A stretch of 9,090 nt of DNA from Selenomonadaceae bacterium (GTDB taxonomy: Bacteria > Bacillota > Negativicutes > Selenomonadales > Selenomonadaceae). The notes beneath the pieces were generated by a model. It had not been told where the DNA came from and made no database searches. It saw nothing but the letters and a program-made list of their open reading frames with translations. The stretch spans positions 1 through 9,090 of the forward strand of contig JAFPCE010000146.1 of assembly GCA_017390245.1 (NCBI GenBank). Reading direction: 5' to 3'. The position numbers and the translations under genes were made by a program. Shown here one piece after another: positions 1-5,786 of the stretch (position 1 is the stretch's first letter; each line of letters opens with the position of its first letter).

Positions 1-2
1 GG

Positions 3-122
3 AAGATCGGCGAGGTGGACCGCTACGTATGGAGCGAAGCGGCAAGGCAGGTGGCCAGATGGCGGGACGTATACGGCGTCAGAGTTAAGGAAGGAGGTGC
101 GAAATGGAAATACTTGAGATAA
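3..122 (+). CDS. 3' end of an unrecognised gene in a GC-rich cassette (partial)
   Basis: This frame is open from the window edge to a TAA stop and gives the last 39 residues of a protein, ending AKWKYLR. The peptide is rich in charged residues and in Trp (three) and Arg/Lys, with a helix-like segment WSEAARQVARW. Codon third positions are mostly G or C, unlike the genes further right. That base use, and the 19-nt overlap with the next small gene, favour this frame over the other two, which also stay open for about 90-110 bases. I do not recognise the family. A phage or mobile-element protein is an inference from the neighbours only. Moderate-to-low confidence that it is coding. Confidence 0.4.
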   Translation, partial: KIGEVDRYVWSEAARQVARWRDVYGVRVKEGGAKWKYLR

Positions 123-193
123 TAGAAAAGGTTGTCACAATAATCTTAAATGTCTTGTTAATCCTCCAAATCAGCAAACAGTTAAGAAAATAG
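104..193 (+). CDS. 29-residue single-span membrane peptide
   Basis: An ATG lies 5 nt after a strong ribosome site, AAGGAGGT at 91-98, and opens a 29-codon frame. The product has a short acidic start (MEILEIIEK), one hydrophobic segment of about 14 residues (VVTIILNVLLILQI) and a basic tail (SKQLRK). This is the shape of a single-pass inner-membrane peptide. It overlaps the preceding frame by 19 nt, so the two are probably co-transcribed. Peptides of this form occur as phage holin-like proteins, as type I toxins and as regulators of membrane proteins. Nothing in the sequence decides between these. An antisense antitoxin RNA was looked for and not convincingly seen. Its reality rests on the ribosome site and composition. 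Confidence 0.5.
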   Translation: MEILEIIEKVVTIILNVLLILQISKQLRK

Positions 194-202
194 TAACAAC
201 CA

Positions 203-224
203 GGCGGGAGGTTCGCCTCCTGCC
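203..224. other. GC-rich hairpin with TTCG tetraloop
   Basis: Arms 203-211 and 216-224 form a 9-bp stem (one G-U pair) closed by the stable UUCG loop. There is no T-tract on either side, so it is not a canonical intrinsic terminator. It sits 9 nt after the stop of the 29-residue peptide gene and could be an RNA 3'-end stabiliser or a processing signal. Confidence 0.5.
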
Positions 225-252
225 ACCTCAAGTATAACACATTTCAAATAAT

Positions 253-423
253 ATGAAAAAGGAAAAGTTTACTTTAGTGGTGGCGCTCCTGCTGTCTATG
301 GGATGTATCAGGGATATGGATTTCCAGGCATTATCCATATTGGATGGATGTGTAATTTTTACATTTTTTGTTTTGTGTCTGGTAGGCGGTTATGCTTATA
401 TGAAAGGGCGATTAGATGACTGA
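253..423 (+). CDS. 56-residue small membrane protein, unrecognised
   Basis: This 56-codon frame encodes a short basic N-terminus, a hydrophobic stretch at about residues 6-19, a charged turn (IRDMD), a second strong hydrophobic stretch at about 29-50 and a charged end (MKGRLDD). Two membrane spans in a hairpin are likely. The LSMGC at residues 15-19 resembles a lipobox only loosely. There is no clear ribosome site before ATG 253. GTG 277, preceded by AAAGGA at 258-263, is a possible later start and would remove part of the first span. The stop overlaps the next gene by 8 nt, which supports translation coupling. No family recognised. A holin-like protein from a phage or integrative element is possible but unproven. 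Confidence 0.5.
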   Translation: MKKEKFTLVVALLLSMGCIRDMDFQALSILDGCVIFTFFVLCLVGGYAYMKGRLDD

Positions 424-604
424 GGAAAAGCCAAAGAGAGGCAGGCCAGTAGGGACTACCAGAGGCCAGCGACCACAGCACCAGCTGCGGGCCAATCCTG
501 ATGAATGGGAGCTGATACAGAGATTTGCCAGATTGGTAAAGCATGTGTCAAAAGAAGAGTGTGAAAAGGCACTGGAGAAGCTGGAAGCAAAAGTTAATAA
601 GTAG
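416..604 (+). CDS. 62-residue basic protein with AT-hook-like N-terminus, putative DNA-binding
   Basis: The ATG overlaps the end of the 56-residue membrane gene by 8 nt and has an AAAGGG ribosome site at 403-408, 7 nt upstream. Residues 4-12 (KPKRGRPVG) contain the GRP core of an AT-hook, followed by a basic stretch to about residue 20. Residues 22-60 are then strongly helical: a helix around DEWELIQRFARLVK and a second, Lys/Glu-rich helix around SKEECEKALEKLEAK. The order (basic GRP arm, short strand, two helices) resembles small ribbon-helix-helix-type proteins of mobile elements. That is resemblance, not identification. It is the last gene before the terminator at 612-650 and may be the regulator of this cassette. 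Confidence 0.6.
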   Translation: MTEEKPKRGRPVGTTRGQRPQHQLRANPDEWELIQRFARLVKHVSKEECEKALEKLEAKVNK

Positions 605-611
605 TATCTAG

Positions 612-652
612 AGAAGGCAGCGAGGCTATTGGCTAGTTGCCTTCTTATTTTT
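612..652 (+). terminator. Intrinsic terminator of the small-gene cassette
   Basis: AGAAGGCA at 612-619 pairs perfectly with TGCCTTCT at 638-645, extendable by a G-U and a C-G pair inside. It is followed at once by TATTTTTAT. It lies 8 nt after the stop of the 62-residue gene. Confidence 0.8.
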
Positions 653-679
653 ATGGAACAAAACACGCTCAATCAATGC

Positions 680-708
680 ATGACAGATTTAGGATTTAGG
701 GGTATACT
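680..708 (+). promoter_or_regulatory. Putative promoter for the truncated deacylase
   Basis: ATGACA at 680-685 and TATACT at 703-708 are separated by exactly 17 bp, and each matches the sigma-A consensus at five of six positions. Transcription would begin near 715, only about 16 nt before the first usable ATG (731). It sits where the missing 5' part of the deacylase gene would be expected, so it may be a promoter brought in, or formed by chance, at the junction. Confidence 0.45.
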
Positions 709-730
709 TAGATAAAAGGCTGTATTTAAT

Positions 731-1132
731 ATGGAGGAGCTGAATGATGTGGAGCTTCCTTATCCTGAGTTTGATGCTAAAAATCTTTTTGTCCGTGATG
801 ATAAAAAGAGAAATTATTATCTCATAACCGTTAAAGGTGACAAGCGGGTGGATTTGAAGATCTTTAGGAAGCAGCATGAGCTGCGGCCGCTTTCTTTTGC
901 TTCGGCAGAGGACCTGGCAAGAATAATGCAGCTGATACCAGGGGCAGTGACACCCATGGGACTTTTAAACGACGAAGAAAGAAAGGTTCATTTTTATCTG
1001 GATAGTGACTTTACTGGCCAGATTATAGGCGTTCATCCTAACGATAATACTGCCACAATCTGGCTGCAGGCCCAGGCTTTACTGGATATAATCAGCCAGC
1101 ATGGCAATAAGTCTGAAATAGTGGATTTATAG
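731..1132 (+). pseudogene. Prolyl-tRNA deacylase (ProX/YbaK-like editing domain), 5'-truncated
   Basis: The 133-residue frame matches the free-standing ProX/PrdX/YbaK family, which hydrolyses mischarged aminoacyl-tRNA (typically Ala-tRNAPro) in trans. Seen here: AKNLFVRDD with the conserved Lys (residue 17), GAVTPMG at 71-77, LNDEE at 79-83, and the HPNDNTAT motif at 102-109. Relatives are usually about 160 residues and begin some 25-30 residues earlier. Homology continues just upstream of ATG 731 (Lys-Ala-Val-Phe-Asn, 716-730) and then meets a TAA at 713-715, with nothing family-like before it. The N-terminal segment is therefore lost. The rest shows no frameshift or stop, and a promoter-like sequence and AAAGG (715-719, rather far) precede it. 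It is either a recent remnant or a shortened but expressed protein. The family call is strong, the functional state uncertain. Confidence 0.8.
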
Positions 1133-1161
1133 GGATGCAATGCTGTTATTATAGTAGTTGC

Positions 1162-1198
1162 CTCATTGTAGTGTTTTATACAGTGAGATATTTTTTTT
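1162..1198 (+). terminator. Intrinsic terminator after the deacylase gene
   Basis: CTCATTGTA at 1162-1170 pairs with TACAGTGAG at 1179-1187 (9 bp, one G-U), with loop GTGTTTTA. Eight T residues follow at 1191-1198. It closes the truncated deacylase transcript and argues against any gene starting in 1158-1343. Confidence 0.8.
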
Positions 1199-1319
1199 CA
1201 GACTGCAAGAAGCTGGAAAGATTTACAGGATTATAAAAATAATATCTATAAAGGAAAAGCAGTTACTAATAAAATCTGACTTTGGGGATCAGTACAAGAT
1301 GGTTCTGCCTATTTTTTAC

Positions 1320-1349
1320 TTGCCAATTACACCTATATTATGATAAAAT
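1320..1349 (+). promoter_or_regulatory. Possible promoter of the AGCS symporter gene
   Basis: TTGCCA at 1320-1325 and TAAAAT at 1344-1349, spaced 18 bp, lie in a very AT-rich stretch 40-70 bp before the symporter start. Several other TATA-like hexamers nearby make the exact -10 uncertain. Confidence 0.35.
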
Positions 1350-1391
1350 AATTATATTATATATGTAATAAAAATATACGAGGTGATTTGT

Positions 1392-2792
1392 GTGATAGGT
1401 GAAGTATTAAGTGCTATCAGCAATGTTATGTATAGTTATGTATTGATTATCATGCTGTTGGCAGTTGGTATGTATTTTACATTCAGAACGGGATTGGTAC
1501 AGCTGACCATGTTCAAGGAAACTTTGAAGGTAATCATGGAGAAACCAGATAATGATGGTTCGGTATCATCTTTTCAGGCATTGATGGTATCTACTGCATC
1601 CCGTGTGGGAACTGGTAATATCATTGGTGTTTCAACAGCTATGTGCTTAGGCGGTTATGGCGCTATGTTTTGGATGTGGGTGATTGCCATTATTGGTGGT
1701 GCATCTGCCTTTGTAGAGAGTACACTAGCTCAGATTTATAAACGTAAGGGGCCAGAGGGCAGCTATGGTGGCCCTGCCTATTATATTGAAGCAGCCATTG
1801 GCAGCAGAGCCTTAGCTGTGGCTTTTGCAATTGCGCTGATTATGACCTATGGTGTAGGTTTTAATATGCTTTGTGCCTATAACCTGCAATCTACCTTTAT
1901 GTCATTTAATTTCTATGATGAAGCTTCTACGCCAGCTGTGATTGGTGGTATATTAGCAGTACTGACTGGCTATTGCCTGTTCGGTGGTGGTAAGCGTGTT
2001 GTTCATGCAGCTTCTATGCTAGTACCGGTTATGGGGATTATATATATTGGTGTAGCTCTTGTGCTGACACTGATGAATATGGGACAGCTGCCACACGTTT
2101 TCAGTATGATTTTCAGCCAGGCTTTTGATATGCAGTCTATTTTTTCTGGCTTTGCTGGGTCATGCATAATGTATGGTATTAAGAGAGGTCTATACAGTAA
2201 TGAGGCAGGTGTAGGTTCAGCACCAAATGCAGCAGCTGCCGCGGATGTATCTCATCCTGTCAAGCAGGGTCTGGTACAGATGCTCTCTGTGTTTATAGAT
2301 ACTATATTGATTTGTAGTGCTACTGCATTTATGTGTATGAGCAGCGGTATAGAGCCAACAGCTGAACTGGCTGGTGCACCATACGTACAGGCTGCTTTAG
2401 CCAGCAGCTTAGGTGAATGGTCCATGGGCTTCCTGACATTGTGTATGGTGCTGTTTGCATTTACCACATTGCTTGGCAATCTGTATTATGTGGACAATTG
2501 TGTGGCTTATATTCTGGGATATTTCCCTAGTAAAATGTTCCATAATGTACAGAACATCATTGCCTGCATCATCATCTTTGTTGGTGCTATCTCCAGTATG
2601 GGAACTATGTGGGATTTGGCAGATGTAACTATGGGTTTCATGGCTATCATCAACTTGCCAGTAATCTGTATCCTGGGGAGCAAGGCACTGAAAGCACTGG
2701 AAGATTATAAGAGCCAGATGGATAAAGGTACGCCTATTACCTTTGTGGCAAAGAATATTGGCATAAAAGAAAAACTTGATTATTGGAATTAA
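1392..2792 (+). CDS. Sodium:alanine/glycine symporter, AGCS family
   Basis: A polytopic inner-membrane protein of 466 residues that imports a small neutral amino acid (alanine or glycine) with Na+. The family hallmarks are all present: SRVGTGNI at about 70-77, the GAMFWMW signature at 90-96 followed by Glu109, GSYGGPAYYIE at 113-123, and GLYSNEAGVGSAPNAAAA at 266-283 followed by HPVKQGL. About ten or eleven hydrophobic spans are visible, and the length is normal for the family. The frame is open from GTG 1383, but GAGGTGA at 1380-1386 is the evident ribosome site and would overlap that codon. GTG 1392, 5 nt downstream, is therefore the better start. The gene stands alone between two terminators. 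Exact substrate cannot be read from sequence. Confidence 0.93.
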   Translation: MIGEVLSAISNVMYSYVLIIMLLAVGMYFTFRTGLVQLTMFKETLKVIMEKPDNDGSVSSFQALMVSTASRVGTGNIIGVSTAMCLGGYGAMFWMWVIAIIGGASAFVESTLAQIYKRKGPEGSYGGPAYYIEAAIGSRALAVAFAIALIMTYGVGFNMLCAYNLQSTFMSFNFYDEASTPAVIGGILAVLTGYCLFGGGKRVVHAASMLVPVMGIIYIGVALVLTLMNMGQLPHVFSMIFSQAFDMQSIFSGFAGSCIMYGIKRGLYSNEAGVGSAPNAAAAADVSHPVKQGLVQMLSVFIDTILICSATAFMCMSSGIEPTAELAGAPYVQAALASSLGEWSMGFLTLCMVLFAFTTLLGNLYYVDNCVAYILGYFPSKMFHNVQNIIACIIIFVGAISSMGTMWDLADVTMGFMAIINLPVICILGSKALKALEDYKSQMDKGTPITFVAKNIGIKEKLDYWN

Positions 2793-2859
2793 ACCTGGTT
2801 GTATCCGTATTTGTGCAGGTTAGAGCTTTGTCTAAAGGTGGAGCTATTTAGTACCAGAA

Positions 2860-2910
2860 AAGTGTAGTTGTCAGAGTGTAATAAACTTTGACAGCTGCAC
2901 TTATTTTTTT
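2860..2910 (+). terminator. Strong intrinsic terminator of the AGCS gene
   Basis: Arms 2860-2877 and 2885-2902 form an 18-bp stem in which the only departures from Watson-Crick pairing are three G-U pairs. The loop is GTAATAA, and seven T residues follow at 2904-2910. Confidence 0.9.
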
Positions 2911-2915
2911 GTACA

Positions 2916-2949
2916 AAGAAAAAGCAGCTAGCGAAAGTTGCTAACTGCT
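2916..2949 (-). terminator. Intrinsic terminator of the convergent DAACS gene
   Basis: Read on the minus strand, AGCAG (2949-2945) pairs with CTGCT (2927-2923), and TAGCAA-type inner pairs extend the stem across one mismatch (2944/2928). A T-rich run, TTTTTCTTT, follows at 2922-2914. It lies about 150 bp beyond the DAACS stop, directly against the plus-strand terminator, so the two transcripts end back to back. Confidence 0.7.
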
Positions 2950-3100
2950 CAAATGTTTGTATCAAATAACAGGATGCTCTGCCTGTTGCCTTATCCAGCG
3001 TATCATAGTCTAAGCTATGATATCATTATCAAATGCATTATGTTGTTAAAATGGCCTGCTATATAAGAATGATAGATGGTTGCATTGGAATATTTTTATG
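2950..3100. repeat. Non-coding 3' region with small inverted repeats
   Basis: Between the DAACS stop and its terminator no gene is visible. The stretch contains a perfect 8-bp inverted repeat, TATCATAG at 3001-3008 with CTATGATA at 3015-3022, and a 6-bp one, AACAGG/CCTGTT, at about 2968-2987. Neither is followed by a T-tract. They would form the 3' untranslated end of the minus-strand transcript. Confidence 0.45.
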
Positions 3101-4345
3101 TTAAGCTGTTTGCTCTGAAGCATTTTCGTCATCGGCAGGCTCAGCCTCATACATGTCTTCCATGCGGGCTACAGCCAGGGTGCTGACTACATCACCTGTT
3201 ACATTCAGGGCGGTGTGCACCATATCGATAGGACGGAAAATGCCCACAATCATGCCCATGATGGTGACAGGCAGTCCCATGTTGTTCAGCAGCATGATGC
3301 TTAATACGATGCCACTGGCTGGAATGCCAGGAGTACCTACAGAAATCAAAGTGGTCATGAAAATAAACATGGCCTGCTGGCCAAGGGTAAGCTCCATGCC
3401 ATATATCTGGGCTACAAAGATAATGGTAACAGCGTAATATACAGCAATACCATTCATGTTGATGGTAGCACCAAGAGGCAGGGTAAAGGAAGACAGTTCT
3501 TTTTTTACATGGAAGTCTTCTTCAGTCACCTTCATGGAGACTGGCAATGTGCCAGAGCTGCTGGTGGTACTGAAGGCCACCAGCCAGATACTAGCTATCT
3601 TCTTGAAGAAATAGCTAAGTGGAACCTTGGCAATTACCTTCAATATAAACAGGTACAGCAGCACAATAACAGAAATAGCACCTACATAATGGGTTACAAT
3701 GAACATGCCAAGTACGCTGAACATAGCTGTGCCGTATTCACCAGTGCTGCAGGCAGCCAAGGCAAAGACGCCAATAGGAGTAATCTTCATGACAAGGTCA
3801 GTGAGCTTGAACATTATCTGTGTTGCTTCACTAACAACCTTCTTTACAGTGGAAACCTTATCTCCCAAAATAGTCATGACAATGCCAAGGAATGCAGCAA
3901 AGACAATAATCTGCATGAGATTGCCCTCAGCCAGTGCCTGCAGCGGATTGCTAGGTATCATGCCCAGGAGAGCACTGCCTACAGTCATAGGCGGAGCGGC
4001 CTTGATAGGCTCACCGGTTTCTACAATCTGGTCAATGCTAAAACCCTTGCCTGGCTGCATGAGATTAGCCACAACTACACCTATGATGGTGGAGAGAATG
4101 GTAGTCACTACATAGAAACCCAGTACCTTGGAGCCGATGCGTTTCAGCTTGCTAATATCGCCAATGTTAGCAATGCCGCCAATGATGGAGAAGAAAATCA
4201 GCGGGATGACAAGCATCTGAATCAGCTTCAGGAAAATGTCACCAACAGGCTGCAGGAACAAAATATCCTTTTGCCCCACAATGCCCAGGCCAATACCCAG
4301 GACAAAGGCTATCAGCACCTGGGTACCTAAATTCATTTTTTTCAC
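3101..4345 (-). CDS. Dicarboxylate/amino acid:cation symporter (DAACS/GltP-fold family), non-acidic-type binding site
   Basis: A 414-residue membrane transporter of the GltPh/EAAT fold, using the elevator mechanism with cation coupling. Landmarks: the TM3 cation-site segment Y78-VV-T81-T82, HP1 TTSSSGTLPVSM (260-271), TM7 GATINMNG (292-299), HP2 SVGTPGIPASG (335-345) and TM8 IDMVHTALNVTGD (373-385). Aligned by eye to GltPh, backbone- and amine-binding positions are kept (S263, D374, N381, D385). The acidic side-chain set is changed: R276 to Thr261, T314 to Ile300, R397 to His377. D312 of the third Na+ site is Asn298. Glutamate or aspartate is thus an unlikely substrate; a neutral or polar amino acid is more likely. 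The start is GTG, 7 nt after GGAGG (complement of 4353-4357). An acidic tail (ENASEQTA) ends the protein. Confidence 0.92.
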   Translation of the reverse strand: MKKMNLGTQVLIAFVLGIGLGIVGQKDILFLQPVGDIFLKLIQMLVIPLIFFSIIGGIANIGDISKLKRIGSKVLGFYVVTTILSTIIGVVVANLMQPGKGFSIDQIVETGEPIKAAPPMTVGSALLGMIPSNPLQALAEGNLMQIIVFAAFLGIVMTILGDKVSTVKKVVSEATQIMFKLTDLVMKITPIGVFALAACSTGEYGTAMFSVLGMFIVTHYVGAISVIVLLYLFILKVIAKVPLSYFFKKIASIWLVAFSTTSSSGTLPVSMKVTEEDFHVKKELSSFTLPLGATINMNGIAVYYAVTIIFVAQIYGMELTLGQQAMFIFMTTLISVGTPGIPASGIVLSIMLLNNMGLPVTIMGMIVGIFRPIDMVHTALNVTGDVVSTLAVARMEDMYEAEPADDENASEQTA

Positions 4346-4382
4346 AGGAAAACCTCCAATACTATATAATTAGTTCAACTAT

Positions 4383-4410
4383 ATTATAATACAGCTATGA
4401 ACTTATGAAA
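4383..4410 (-). promoter_or_regulatory. Possible promoter of the DAACS gene
   Basis: On the minus strand a consensus TATAAT lies at 4388-4383, about 40 bp before the GTG start. The -35 region upstream (TTTCAT-like) is weak, so only the -10 can be supported with any confidence. Confidence 0.4.
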
Positions 4411-4489
4411 TCAATATTTATACGATGCAGAGTAAATTTTATACATATTTTGGAAACCAATTAATAAATAGAGTAGTAATAAAAATTCC

Positions 4490-4520
4490 TTGACTTAAAG
4501 TCAGCTTCAGGTGTTATTCT
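4490..4520 (+). promoter_or_regulatory. MerR-type promoter/operator upstream of the aldo/keto reductase
   Basis: TTGACT at 4490-4495 and TATTCT at 4515-4520 are separated by 19 bp, the over-long spacer typical of promoters activated by MerR-family regulators. Inside lies an imperfect dyad, CTTAAAG-N4-CTTCAGG, at 4494-4511. This is close to the CTTAAAG-N4-CTTTAAG element known for the aldehyde-responsive MerR regulator AdhR of Bacillus. No MerR gene is in the window. Predicted effect: induction of the reductase by reactive aldehydes or a similar electrophile. Confidence 0.6.
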
Positions 4521-4567
4521 CATATCAGAAGGTTAATTTTTGATTTTAGTCTGAAGGAGGCTTTTTC

Positions 4568-5569
4568 ATGGAATACACTAAGTTAGGAAACACAGATATA
4601 GAAATCTCCAAGCTGTGTCTGGGCTGCATGAGCTTTGGCAAGGCTACCATGCACAAGTGGACACTAGATGCTGAGGCTACTGAGGAAATAGTAGCGCATG
4701 CTTTAGATCTGGGGATTAACTTTTTTGATACTGCCAACTGTTATTCTGAGGGAACCAGCGAGGCATATTTAGGCAGGGCGTTAAAGGCTCATACTACCCG
4801 TGATAAGGTGGTAATAGCCTCTAAGCTGTACTTCAATGAAGGCAGGCTTTCTAAAGCGGCTGTTCAGCGTGAAATTGAAGGAACACTAAAGCGGCTGGGT
4901 ACTGATTATCTTGACCTGTATATTATTCATCGCTTTGATTATGAAACTCCCATAGAGGAAACCATGGAAGCACTGCATAACCTGGTGCAGGCAGGCAAGG
5001 TGCGGGCCATTGGTGCTTCTGCCATGTATGGTTACCAGTTCCACAATATGCAGTATGTGGCAGAGAAAAACGGCTGGACACAGTTTTCTGCTATGGAAAA
5101 CCATTACAATCTGCTTTTCCGTGAGGATGAACGTGAGCTGATACCTATATGCAAGCAGATGAATGTATCCCTTATGCCATACAGCCCGCTGGCTGGCGGT
5201 CATCTGGCCCGCAGTACCTGGCAGTCTGATACATTGCGGGGACGGACTGATATAGTAGTACCTGGCAAGTATGATAAAATGGAAAAGTACGATATGAAGA
5301 TTGTCCAGCGCGTTAGTGAAATGGCTCAGGAGAAAAACTGCAAGATGTCCCAGCTGGCTATAGCATGGCACTGGGCTAAGGGGGTTGCTTCTCCTATAAT
5401 TGGTGCAACTAAGGCCAAATATCTTGATGATGCTGCCGGTGCGCTGGACATCAAACTTACTGACCAGGATATTGCAGCTCTGGAGGAATTCTATGTGCCT
5501 CATCCAATTGTAGGTGCAATTAATCAGAATCCTCCTCAGGGTGTTGTAATGCTGGATGCTAAGAAATAA
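4568..5569 (+). CDS. Aldo/keto reductase (NADPH-dependent), YajO-like group
   Basis: A 333-residue cytosolic (beta/alpha)8 oxidoreductase of normal family length. The catalytic tetrad is complete: Asp54 and Tyr59 in FFDTANCYSEG, Lys86 in VIASKL, His121 in YIIHRFD. Other family marks are GTDYLDLY before the His, GKVRAIGASAMYGYQ around 142-156, SPLAGGHLAR near 212-221, and the C-terminal IIGATKAKYLDD cofactor segment followed by LEEFYVPHPIVGA. AAGGAGG at 4554-4560 lies 7 nt before the ATG. It would reduce an aldehyde or ketone (sugar, methylglyoxal or similar). The physiological substrate is not readable. The MerR-type promoter in front favours a role in aldehyde detoxification. It is a single-gene unit, divergent from the DAACS gene. 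Confidence 0.92.
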   Translation: MEYTKLGNTDIEISKLCLGCMSFGKATMHKWTLDAEATEEIVAHALDLGINFFDTANCYSEGTSEAYLGRALKAHTTRDKVVIASKLYFNEGRLSKAAVQREIEGTLKRLGTDYLDLYIIHRFDYETPIEETMEALHNLVQAGKVRAIGASAMYGYQFHNMQYVAEKNGWTQFSAMENHYNLLFREDERELIPICKQMNVSLMPYSPLAGGHLARSTWQSDTLRGRTDIVVPGKYDKMEKYDMKIVQRVSEMAQEKNCKMSQLAIAWHWAKGVASPIIGATKAKYLDDAAGALDIKLTDQDIAALEEFYVPHPIVGAINQNPPQGVVMLDAKK

Positions 5570-5745
5570 GTGAGGTAAAGCTTGCTGATAATCTGAGTGT
5601 CTTTGTATTACCAGCCCAGCATTTTTCTGGCAGGCTTTTAAAGCAAAATCAGACATTATGGTGCAGCTTTGCACTGATAACACCAGCTAGAAAAGTATTT
5701 CTTTCTGGTATATGCAATGAAAAATAATTATTGATAAATTGCAAA
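5570..5745. other. Non-coding gap between the aldo/keto reductase and the T-box promoter
   Basis: No credible gene is present. Three weak hairpins occur. 5613-5638 pairs AGCC/GGCT and CAG/CTG around a T-rich loop and is followed by TTTTA, possibly a poor terminator for the reductase. GTGCA-GCTT-TGCAC lies at 5661-5674. At 5682-5709, ACCAG/CTGGT and AGAAA/TTTCT pair around a 2x2 internal loop. None has a convincing T-tract, so the reductase transcript end is not firmly located. Confidence 0.4.
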
Positions 5746-5751
5746 AACAGG

Positions 5752-5780
5752 TTGACACTTTTTTATCATATTGCTATAAT
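5752..5780 (+). promoter_or_regulatory. Consensus sigma-A promoter of the T-box/aroF-tyrA operon
   Basis: A perfect TTGACA at 5752-5757 and a perfect TATAAT at 5775-5780 are spaced exactly 17 bp. Transcription should begin around 5787. A promoter this strong fits an operon whose control is exercised afterwards by transcript termination. Confidence 0.9.
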
Positions 5781-5786
5781 TTAGCA

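Noticed and set aside
203..224. Intrinsic terminator after the 29-residue peptide
   Set aside because: The stem and loop are good, but no T-tract follows on either strand, so it is listed only as a hairpin.
253..423. Lipoprotein signal in the 56-residue protein (LSMGC)
   Set aside because: The residue three before Cys is Ser and the preceding one Met, a poor lipobox, and the remainder is a second hydrophobic span rather than a soluble domain.
1158..1343. Open frame of 61 codons from a TTG in the deacylase-AGCS gap
   Set aside because: No ribosome site. Its first codons form the 1162-1198 terminator including the T-run, the composition is AT-driven, and no family resemblance was seen.
3509..4330. 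Long 273-codon plus-strand frame
   Set aside because: It lies antisense within the clearly recognised DAACS gene. The product has no recognisable motif and is rich in His, Asn and Gln, as shadow frames are.
4886..5683. 265-codon minus-strand frame across the aldo/keto reductase gene
   Set aside because: Antisense shadow of a gene with a full catalytic tetrad; no ribosome site and no recognisable domain.
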